DNA of 5,097 nt from Candidatus Hydrogenedentota bacterium. Lineage in GTDB: Bacteria; Hydrogenedentota; Hydrogenedentia; Hydrogenedentales; SLHB01. Shown one piece after another: positions 1 to 5,097 of the stretch. The stretch lies in NCBI GenBank assembly GCA_007130675.1, contig SLSB01000365.1:1-5097 (forward strand). Direction: 5' to 3'. The position numbers and the translations under genes are program-made. Each line of letters starts with the position of its first letter. Position 1 is the stretch's first letter. The notes beneath the pieces are model-generated. The model saw nothing but the letters and a program-made list of their open reading frames with translations. It was not told the DNA's origin and did no database searches.

Positions 1-357
1 AAGAACAGTTCTGACAACATGCATCGCCATAGCGGGGTCATTGCAGCGCCAACGGAATCATGAATTCATCCATTTTGATCTGCAGCCCAAACTGGCTGTT
101 TTCAAGGTTAAGTTAGCGCTTGTGGGAGACACCCCCCGACAGACACTGTTGACGACTAGACCGCATTTCTCAGATTAAGGCGCATGGCAGCCTCGCGGCG
201 CAGGTCTTGAATGGTTTCTGGCAACAGGCGGGAATCTGGACGCGTACTGAGGATTCTCGGCGGGCGGCGGGCGCTATGTCGGCGGAATCCGGCTGATCGA
301 AGAGCGCTCATGCACCCAGGTTTGTGCAAGTACTTCCTTTATGTTTGCAGCCATACG
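1..357. other. Upstream intergenic region, no gene supported
   Basis: I see no recognisable gene here. One plus-strand frame stays open from the left edge (position 2) to a TAA at 176-178, 58 codons. It has no ATG, its translation matches nothing I know, and only about half its third positions are G or C, unlike the strongly GC3-rich genes downstream. It could be the tail of a decayed gene or chance. Small landmarks are a 10-bp palindrome ATGAATTCAT at 60-69 and a G-run/C-run pair around 122-137 (GTGGGAGACACCCCCC) with no T-tract. TTGACG at 149-154 resembles a -35 box but has no good -10 partner. A frame open from 251 and continuous with the radical SAM gene lacks a credible start codon. Confidence 0.6.
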
Positions 358-366
358 TGCTACAAT
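338..366 (+). promoter_or_regulatory. Candidate sigma-70 promoter with extended -10
   Basis: TGC followed by TACAAT (358-366) is an extended -10 element with five of six matches to TATAAT. The hexamer 17 bp upstream, TTTATG at 338-343, is a poor -35, as is common when the TG extension is present. Transcription would start near 373, leaving a leader of about 34 nt before the ATG at 407. This placement argues against the upstream in-frame ATGs at 341 and 365, which would lie within or before the promoter. It is the only good promoter candidate ahead of the three-gene run. Confidence 0.5.
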
Positions 367-386
367 GGGCCTTGCGCGAACATCAC

Positions 387-394
387 GGAAGAGG
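387..394 (+). promoter_or_regulatory. Ribosome binding site deciding the radical SAM start
   Basis: GGAAGAGG is purine-rich and Shine-Dalgarno-like, with 12 nt between it and the ATG at 407. The spacing is slightly long. The alternative in-frame starts at 341 and 365 have no comparable purine run in front of them, so this site favours 407. Confidence 0.45.
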
Positions 395-406
395 CTGCAC
401 ATTTTC

Positions 407-2509
407 ATGAAACAACGAACCTTACAGGTTGTCTATATTCTCTGCTCGACGTATGACGACGAGGGCTATCCTCTGCGTTTCCACCGGGGGATTCTGCCGT
501 CAAATACGTTGAACTGCCTGCGGTCCTTGACGCTCGAGGTTGCCGGAACCGGCGCCCTCGGGCCCGACATCGAGGTCGAGGTCTCGATCTACGACGATAC
601 CGTACAGCGAATCCCCGTGCAGCGGATTGCGCGCCTGCTGCGCCGCAAGAATGCGGACCTGCTGGTCGGGCTGGTCGGCGTTCAGTCGAACCAATTTGTG
701 CGCGCGACCAACCTCGCGAGCCAATTCCGCGCGTTGGGCGTGCCGGTGGTGGTGGGCGGTTTCCACGTCAGCGGCATGCTGGCCATGTTCGATGAGGTCA
801 CGCCCGATCTCCAGCGGCTGCTGGATATGGGCGTCTCATTGTTTCAGGGCGAAGCAGAAGCCCCCGGCGCGCTGGCAGGGCTGCTGCGTGATGCGTTGGC
901 GGGTGAGCTCAAACCCATCTACCGGCAGGCCGAGTTCCCCGTGCTCACACACGCCGGAGCCCCCGAACCGGATCTCGAGTATCTCAAGCATTTCAAGAGC
1001 AGTTCGATGGGCACGATTGATACAAGCCGCGGGTGCCCGTTCGGGTGTTCGTTCTGCTCGGTGATCAACGTCCAGGGCCGCCGGTTGCGCAGCCGCTCGG
1101 CCGAATGCATTCTCAAATCCATCCGCGCCAGCTACACAAAAGGCATCGACATGTGGTTCTTCACCGACGACAACCTGTCGCGGAGCCCCGTGTGGGAGGA
1201 GTTGTTCGACGGCTTGGCGGCGATGCGCGAGAGCGGTATGGACATCACCTTCATGATGCAGGTGGACACCCGCGCCTATGCCATTCCCGGTTTTGTCCAG
1301 AAAGCCCGGCGGGCGGGCTGCTACATGGTCTTTGTGGGCATGGAGAGCGTAAACCCCAAAAACATCGAGGCCATGGATAAGCGCCAGAACGATGTCGATG
1401 ACTACGCCCACATGGTCGAGGTCTGGCACGAGGCGGAGGCGCTGGTGCACGTCGGCTACATCATCGGTCTGCCGGACGACACCCGCGCGTCTGTCCGCCG
1501 TGATATCGAGACCCTCATGAACGTGGTGAAAGTGGACGAGGCATCCTTCTTCATGCTCACCCCGGCGGCGGGTTCGGCCGATCACAAGCACATGGTCGAG
1601 AAAGGCATCCCCATGGATGCCGATCTCAATAACTTCGACAGTCTGCACGAGACCTTCCGGCATCCCAGAATGGCGCCCGGCGAATGGACGGCGGCCTACA
1701 AAGACGCCTGGGAAACGTTTTACAGTAAAGAGAACCTGGTGAACGTCCTGCTGCGCGCGCCGCGTGTGCGGTACTGGCAGATGCTGTGGATTGGCATGTG
1801 GTACCGCTACGCCACGCTCGAGGGCAGCCACCCGATGTTCACCGGCATCCTGAAACGGCGCGAACGTAAGGCCCGACGCCCCATCTTCCCGCGCGAGAGC
1901 ATTCCGCGCTTCTTGTGGCGGTGCGTGCGCGAGACCTTCTGGACATTCCGCACCTATGCGCAGATCTTTCTCGAATTTCAGGAGATCTGGATGCTCACCC
2001 GCAAGCCCGACGATCCGAAGTGGGCGACCCTGGCCGAGTTGCGAACAAAATGGGTGAGGCTGCAGGACCGCTTGCGCGACAGCGATCTCAAAGGCCGGTA
2101 CGATGTGGCCGCGCAGGAAATCCGAAACACCCTCGCATCGTCCGCCGAACGTCTCCAGCAATTGAGCGAGAGCTCGCGCATCCGGAGTCGCCGCGTGCGC
2201 AAACGGCTTCGTAAGCAAGCCGAGGAAGTCAACCAGTATCTGCACAGCTTCGAAGTGCAGAGGCCCACGTGGCGCACCATTGCCGACGCCGAGCGGTACG
2301 TGGCCGAGTCGCTGGTAAAGCGATACGAAGAACTGGCGATCAGCTATGTTGCCAAGAGGCGCAAATTTAACGCGTACCGCCGAGAGGTGCTGGGCCGATT
2401 TCACTCGTGGCGGTTTCTCACGCTCAACGTATTCGCCGTGCCCCGGCTGCTGGTGGCCGAGTTTCTGCTTGGCGTGCGGTTCATGTTCAGTTTCCTCACC
2501 CACGCATAA
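407..2509 (+). CDS. B12-binding-domain radical SAM protein with long C-terminal extension
   Basis: Iron-sulfur enzyme of the radical SAM superfamily, 700 aa, substrate unknown. Residues about 85-125 resemble the Rossmann-like cobalamin-binding domain found before the radical SAM core, ending in VVVGGFH. No DxHxxG motif is seen, as is often the case in this class. The [4Fe-4S] motif is RGCPFGCSFC with C210, C214 and C217. Further core signatures are TDDN (253-256), VFVGMES (308-314) and GYIIGLPDDT (350-359). From about 420 the protein leaves the catalytic core. Residues about 535-660 are rich in Arg, Lys and Glu and look helical or coiled-coil, and 668-700 is hydrophobic (LLVAEFLLGV), possibly a membrane-associating tail. 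The start at 407 is chosen from the promoter and RBS placement, and because the text before it does not look like a family N-terminus. The gene is probably the first of an operon with archease and rtcB. Methylation or another radical reaction is possible; I cannot name it. Confidence 0.88.
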   Translation: MKQRTLQVVYILCSTYDDEGYPLRFHRGILPSNTLNCLRSLTLEVAGTGALGPDIEVEVSIYDDTVQRIPVQRIARLLRRKNADLLVGLVGVQSNQFVRATNLASQFRALGVPVVVGGFHVSGMLAMFDEVTPDLQRLLDMGVSLFQGEAEAPGALAGLLRDALAGELKPIYRQAEFPVLTHAGAPEPDLEYLKHFKSSSMGTIDTSRGCPFGCSFCSVINVQGRRLRSRSAECILKSIRASYTKGIDMWFFTDDNLSRSPVWEELFDGLAAMRESGMDITFMMQVDTRAYAIPGFVQKARRAGCYMVFVGMESVNPKNIEAMDKRQNDVDDYAHMVEVWHEAEALVHVGYIIGLPDDTRASVRRDIETLMNVVKVDEASFFMLTPAAGSADHKHMVEKGIPMDADLNNFDSLHETFRHPRMAPGEWTAAYKDAWETFYSKENLVNVLLRAPRVRYWQMLWIGMWYRYATLEGSHPMFTGILKRRERKARRPIFPRESIPRFLWRCVRETFWTFRTYAQIFLEFQEIWMLTRKPDDPKWATLAELRTKWVRLQDRLRDSDLKGRYDVAAQEIRNTLASSAERLQQLSESSRIRSRRVRKRLRKQAEEVNQYLHSFEVQRPTWRTIADAERYVAESLVKRYEELAISYVAKRRKFNAYRREVLGRFHSWRFLTLNVFAVPRLLVAEFLLGVRFMFSFLTHA

Positions 2510-2553
2510 CGGCCCCGAGACTCCGGTTTGCTCGGCAGGGCAGTGGTTCGATC

Positions 2554-2961
2554 ATGAAATACCGGTTTCTAGAACATACGGCGGATGTGCGGGCGGAATG
2601 CGAGGGCGCCACGTTTGCCCAGCTGCTCGAGGCCGCCGCACACGCCCTGTATGCCGCCGCATTTCAACGCAGGGATGAGCGCGCGACCCGCCGCCGGGAA
2701 ATCCGCATCGAGAGCGGCGGCGCCGAGGAAACCCTCGTGCGGTGGCTGCAGGAATTGATCTATCTCATGGAGGCCGAGCAATTTGCCGCGGTCCGCTTCT
2801 CGTTTGCCCATGCCGAGGAGTGCCGGGTCGAGGCCGTGGCCGAGGGCTGCGAGTATGCCGCCGAAGATCGCGCGGACGAGATCAAGGCCGCGACCTATCA
2901 TGGCATGACCGTTCGCCATGACGCGCGCGGCTGGCACGCCGAAGTGCTCTTCGACGTTTAA
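2554..2961 (+). CDS. Archease, RtcB activator
   Basis: Small metal-binding cofactor of RNA ligase RtcB. In archaea, Thermus and eukaryotes, archease stimulates formation of the RtcB-guanylate intermediate and supports multiple turnover. The 135 aa match the usual family length. Family signatures are FLEHTADV at residues 5-12 with the conserved Asp11, LVRWLQELIYLME (61-73), DEIKAATYHGM (108-118) with Lys111, and the C-terminal LFDV with Asp134. The N- and C-terminal acidic residues are those expected at the metal site. The start at 2554 gives the canonical N-terminus; the in-frame ATG at 2407 lies inside the upstream gene. The Shine-Dalgarno is weak (GGCAGGG at 2534-2540, 13 nt away). The 44-bp gap from the radical SAM gene contains a small CCGAG/CTCGG inverted repeat (2515-2519 and 2531-2535) that could form a weak hairpin. 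rtcB follows after 21 bp, which confirms the role. Confidence 0.95.
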   Translation: MKYRFLEHTADVRAECEGATFAQLLEAAAHALYAAAFQRRDERATRRREIRIESGGAEETLVRWLQELIYLMEAEQFAAVRFSFAHAEECRVEAVAEGCEYAAEDRADEIKAATYHGMTVRHDARGWHAEVLFDV

Positions 2962-2982
2962 CCAACTCACGGACAAGACGCC

Positions 2983-4431
2983 ATGAAAAACATAGAGCTG
3001 AACCGCCTTAACGATTACACATGGGAAATCCCAAAGCGCGGCAAGATGCGCGTGCCCGGCCGGGTGTATGCCGACGAACAGCTCATCAAGAAAATCCAGT
3101 CTGACAATGCTGTCGAGCAGGTGGCAAATGTCGCGTGTTTACCGGGCATTGTGGGCCATTCGCTCGCCATGCCCGACGCGCATTGGGGCTATGGGTTCCC
3201 GATCGGCGGCGTGGCGGCCATGGACCCCGACAACGACGGCGTCGTTTCCCCCGGCGGCGTGGGCTACGACATCAACTGCGGCGTCCGCCTGATGACCACG
3301 GCGCTCGATTTCGAGACCGTGCGCTCCAGGATACGCGATATCGTCACGGGACTGTACCGGGACATCCCCTGCGGGGTTGGGTCGAGTGGCGCCATCGAAA
3401 AGCTGAGCGGCAAGGACATGAACCGGGTGTTGTCCGACGGCGCGTCGTGGGCCGTCGAGCAGGGATACGGCACCGAAACCGACCTGGCCCACACCGAAGA
3501 AGGCGGCCGCCTTAACGGGGCGGACCCAGAGGTGGTGTCCGAACGCGCCAAGAGCCGCGGCGAACCCCAGCTGGGAACGCTCGGGTCGGGGAACCATTTT
3601 CTCGAGGTGGGGGTCGTGGACCGCATTGATGATGCCGACGCGGCTGCGGTCTATGGTCTCCGAAAGGGTCAGCTTACCCTCATGATCCACAGCGGCAGCC
3701 GCGGGCTGGGGTATCAGGTCTGCGACGATTTCCTGCAGGCGATGGTGCGTGCCGCCGCGAAGTATGGCATCGCGCTGCCCGACCGGCAGCTCTGTTGTGC
3801 TCCCGTCAAGACCCAGGCTGGGCGCGATTATCTCGCGGCCATGGCTGCCGCCGCCAACTACGCCTGGGCCAACCGCCAGGTCATGATGCATCTCGCCCGT
3901 GTCTCGCTGGAAAAAACCCTGGATGCTTCGACGGATTCGCTCGACATTCGCCTGCTATACGACGTGTGCCACAACATCGCCAAATTCGAGATGCACGAGG
4001 TCAACGGTGAGCGCCGCCGGTTATGCGTGCACCGCAAAGGCGCCACGCGCGCCTTTCCCGGCAGCCGCGAAGAAGTGCCCGAGGCCTTCCGCGCCACCGG
4101 GCAGCCCGTGCTGGTGCCGGGCGACATGGGAACGGCGTCGTACGTCTGCGCGGGTTCCGAGAAGGCGCTTGCCGAAACCTTCGGCAGTGCATGCCACGGC
4201 GCGGGAAGGATGATGAGCCGCACATCCGCCCGCAAAGGCGAGAGCGCGTCGGCGCTGCTGCGCCAGCTCGACGAGCAGGGAATCGTCGTCATGGCGCGCA
4301 GCAAGAAAACCGTCACCGAGGAAAGTCCCAGCGCATACAAAGATATCGACGCGGTCACGGCCGTCCTCGACACCGCCGGAATTTCGCGGCGCGTGGCCCG
4401 CATACGCCCCGTCGGCGTTGTGAAGGGTTGA
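2983..4431 (+). CDS. rtcB: RNA-splicing ligase RtcB (tRNA ligase, GTP-dependent)
   Basis: Joins RNA 2',3'-cyclic-phosphate or 3'-phosphate ends to 5'-OH ends via an enzyme-GMP intermediate and Mn2+. It serves tRNA splicing in archaea and animals and RNA repair in bacteria. The 482 aa match the long archaeal form (Pyrococcus about 481) rather than E. coli RtcB (408). Conserved blocks are PDAHWGYGFPIGG (64-76), SPGGVGYDINCGVR (89-102), LGSGNHFLEV (200-209), IHSGSRGLGY (235-244), CHN (329-331), VHRKGATRAFPGSR (349-362), VPGDMGTASY (378-387) and CHGAGRMMSR (404-413). Metal and nucleotide residues by homology are D96, C99, N204, H205, H236 and H330, with H405 as the guanylylated His and K481 near the C-terminus. 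All are present, so the enzyme should be active. The start is 21 bp after archease with a short GGA (2971-2973) as a weak Shine-Dalgarno. No rtcA or rtcR adjoins it. Confidence 0.97.
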   Translation: MKNIELNRLNDYTWEIPKRGKMRVPGRVYADEQLIKKIQSDNAVEQVANVACLPGIVGHSLAMPDAHWGYGFPIGGVAAMDPDNDGVVSPGGVGYDINCGVRLMTTALDFETVRSRIRDIVTGLYRDIPCGVGSSGAIEKLSGKDMNRVLSDGASWAVEQGYGTETDLAHTEEGGRLNGADPEVVSERAKSRGEPQLGTLGSGNHFLEVGVVDRIDDADAAAVYGLRKGQLTLMIHSGSRGLGYQVCDDFLQAMVRAAAKYGIALPDRQLCCAPVKTQAGRDYLAAMAAAANYAWANRQVMMHLARVSLEKTLDASTDSLDIRLLYDVCHNIAKFEMHEVNGERRRLCVHRKGATRAFPGSREEVPEAFRATGQPVLVPGDMGTASYVCAGSEKALAETFGSACHGAGRMMSRTSARKGESASALLRQLDEQGIVVMARSKKTVTEESPSAYKDIDAVTAVLDTAGISRRVARIRPVGVVKG

Positions 4432-4437
4432 CGTGTA

Positions 4438-4460
4438 GAAGTTCCGCTCAAGTGGACTTC
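4438..4460 (+). terminator. Weak hairpin just after rtcB, possible mRNA 3' end
   Basis: Seven bases after the rtcB stop, GAAGT pairs with ACTTC. After a one-base bulge, CCGC pairs with GTGG (one G-U pair) around a TCAA loop. The stem is short and no T-run follows (the next bases are CGCGAATGCC), so it is not a standard intrinsic terminator. It may only mark or protect the transcript end. Confidence 0.25.
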
Positions 4461-4531
4461 CGCGAATGCCCCCAATCTAAACGGGCGGCAATCTCGAGTT
4501 TGCGATCTCTTGACTCTCGCTTCCTGATTCT

Positions 4532-4752
4532 TATGAGACCGCCGTGTTTGCGCGCGGCAAGATGCCGCGTCTACTACACATATACGCGTATAGAGTAGAT
4601 GCGGCATCTTGCCGCATTCCGGGGATTCTATAGGTCTCATGGGACCCCTATGCCTTGAAAAAGGCGGTTGAGAAGGTTCTTTGCACATTAACGTGTCATT
4701 TCGTCAAGGTTTAGGAATGTGATTCTGGCTCACTTATCTGGTTAAGGATGGA
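4532..4752 (+). repeat. Direct repeat copy 1 (non-coding, hairpin-bearing)
   Basis: First copy of a roughly 221-229 bp unit. From 4554 to 4752 it matches 4899-5097 at a constant offset of 345 with four substitutions in 199 nt, at 4584, 4624, 4635 and 4645, and no gaps. The last 107 nt (4646-4752) are identical. At the left end, TATGAGACCGCCGTG aligns with TATGAAACCGCCGTG of copy 2, and copy 1 lacks 7 nt just before the big stem. After the stem comes a small hairpin, GCCTT-GAAA-AAGGC (4652-4665), capped by a GNRA-type loop. Copy 1 has a perfect 8-bp inverted pair, ATGAGACC (4533-4540) and GGTCTCAT (4633-4640), bracketing the palindrome like short terminal repeats. The strand is nominal. It resembles a REP- or MITE-type element; the family is not identified. 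Confidence 0.9.
4554..4615. repeat. Long nested palindrome in copy 1
   Basis: Arms 4554-4575 and 4594-4615 form a 22-bp stem with a single G-T wobble at 4569/4600. The loop region contains a perfect 12-bp palindrome, TATACGCGTATA (4581-4592), which could extend the structure. Each arm also folds on itself: GCGGCA-AGA-TGCCGC at 4554-4568 and GCGGCA-TCT-TGCCGC at 4601-4615. Two small hairpins or one long stem are therefore alternative folds. No T-run follows, so it is not a classical terminator, though it lies 122 bp after rtcB and could stall or protect transcripts from either side. Confidence 0.92.
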
Positions 4753-4835
4753 GAGTTTTTCAACCACGTGACGATTGCGCGGCAGAAGCTGTCGGGATGG
4801 CTCGAAAACGCTCGTTACCCCGCGCGGAAATGTAG

Positions 4836-4856
4836 CGTCCGGCCTTGTGCCGGACG
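4836..4856. repeat. Short GC-rich palindrome in the spacer
   Basis: CGTCCGGC (4836-4843) and GCCGGACG (4849-4856) form a perfect 8-bp stem around the loop CTTGT. No T-tract follows. It lies in the unique DNA between the two repeat copies, 14 bp before copy 2, and differs in sequence from the big palindrome. It may be a second short palindromic repeat family or simply a stable hairpin. Only one copy is seen in this window. Confidence 0.6.
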
Positions 4857-4869
4857 TCTGGAGGACTTC

Positions 4870-5097
4870 TATGAAACCGCCGTGCTTGCCAAGAATGCGC
4901 GGCAAGATGCCGCGTCTACTACACATATCCGCGTATAGAGTAGATGCGGCATCTTGCCGCATTCCGGGAATTCTATAGGACTCATGGGATCCCTATGCCT
5001 TGAAAAAGGCGGTTGAGAAGGTTCTTTGCACATTAACGTGTCATTTCGTCAAGGTTTAGGAATGTGATTCTGGCTCACTTATCTGGTTAAGGATGGA
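4870..5097 (+). repeat. Direct repeat copy 2, right boundary not seen
   Basis: Second copy of the unit described at 4532-4752, starting TATGAAACCGCCGTG. Compared with copy 1 it carries 7 extra nt just before the stem. Identity runs to the very last base of the window, so the unit may extend further, and the array could be a tandem with a 345-bp period including the spacer. The small GAAA-capped hairpin is at 4997-5010. The bracketing inverted pair is degraded here: ATGAAACC (4871-4878) against GGACTCAT (4978-4985), two mismatches. Confidence 0.9.
4899..4960. repeat. Long nested palindrome in copy 2
   Basis: Same structure as the palindrome at 4554-4615. Arms 4899-4920 and 4939-4960 form the 22-bp stem, unchanged including the G-T wobble. 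The only change is at 4929 (C instead of A), which breaks the central palindrome to TATCCGCGTATA. The stem is therefore fully preserved between copies while the loop has drifted. Confidence 0.92.

Larger units (their letters stand above)
4432..5097. other. Repeat-rich intergenic region downstream of rtcB
   Basis: There is no convincing gene in these 666 bp. The first 100 bp (to 4531) are unique and hold only the small hairpin noted separately. The rest consists of two direct repeat copies (4532-4752 and 4870 to the edge) with a unique 117-bp spacer that carries its own palindrome. Open frames exist, for example 4723-4935 on plus with a GTG at 4768 and 4711-4962 on minus. They run straight through palindromes and have no recognisable product. 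Confidence 0.6.

Noticed and set aside
341..406. 22-residue N-terminal extension of the radical SAM protein from ATG 341 or 365
   Set aside because: Both ATGs lie before or in the extended -10 element, have no Shine-Dalgarno, and the added residues do not look like the family N-terminus.
211..456. 81-codon plus-strand ORF overlapping the start of the radical SAM gene
   Set aside because: It covers the promoter and RBS of the next gene, runs 50 bp into it in another frame, and its translation has no recognisable family or consistent codon use.
836..2503. 555-codon minus-strand ORF
   Set aside because: It is antisense to the radical SAM gene, whose motifs are unmistakable. Long antisense frames are expected in GC-rich genes with biased third positions.
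2541..2553. tRNA T-loop-like GGTTCGATC just before archease
   Set aside because: The flanking bases do not pair into a T-stem and no other tRNA arms or acceptor stem are present, so it is a chance match despite the tRNA-ligase context.
4510..4538. Possible promoter TTGACT with a weak downstream hexamer
   Set aside because: No acceptable -10 occurs at 16-18 bp, and there is no gene downstream for it to drive.
3858..4688. Minus-strand ORF across the rtcB 3' half and into repeat copy 1
   Set aside because: It is a shadow of rtcB followed by palindromic repeat sequence, with no recognisable protein motif.
4723..4935. Plus-strand frame through repeat copy 1 end and spacer (possible GTG start at 4768, GGAGAG upstream)
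   Set aside because: The first part reads somewhat protein-like (FWLTYLVKDGEFF), but the frame has no ATG, runs through two palindromes into the copy 2 stem and ends in the hairpin loop. No family is recognised.
4532..5097. CRISPR array
   Set aside because: There are only two copies of over 200 bp with one 117-bp spacer and internal long palindromes, and no cas genes. The geometry does not fit.

Overview
The window looks like chromosomal DNA from a GC-rich, uncultured-type bacterium. All three genes are on the plus strand with mostly G or C at third codon positions, and the first is preceded by a bacterial extended -10 motif (TGCTACAAT). Nothing in the sequence fixes the phylum, and there are no rRNA or tRNA genes to place it.

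Layout: positions 1-357 hold no supportable gene. A candidate promoter and ribosome binding site at about 338-394 lead into a compact three-gene run. It comprises a 700-residue cobalamin-binding-type radical SAM protein (407-2509), then, after 44 bp, archease (2554-2961), then, after 21 bp, the RNA-splicing ligase RtcB (2983-4431). From 4432 to the right edge there is no convincing gene. That stretch is dominated by two direct copies, about 98% identical over 199 nt and 345 bp apart, of a non-coding repeat built around a long hairpin.

How the genes work together: archease and RtcB are a known functional pair. RtcB joins RNA 2',3'-cyclic-phosphate (or 3'-phosphate) ends to 5'-OH ends using GTP and a divalent metal, and archease speeds the guanylylation of RtcB. 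This RtcB is the long, archaeal-like form (482 aa), and all catalytic residues I checked are present. The radical SAM gene is probably co-transcribed with them, but its substrate is unknown. It has an unusually long, basic, probably coiled-coil C-terminal region ending in a hydrophobic tail. No rtcA, rtcR or sigma-54 site is visible, so this is not the E. coli-type rtc arrangement.

The least explained part is the right-hand repeat region. Each copy has a 22-bp stem whose two arms are themselves palindromic, followed by 107 nt that are identical between the copies and contain a small GAAA-capped hairpin. The window ends inside or exactly at the end of copy 2, so neither the copy number nor the right boundary can be determined here.
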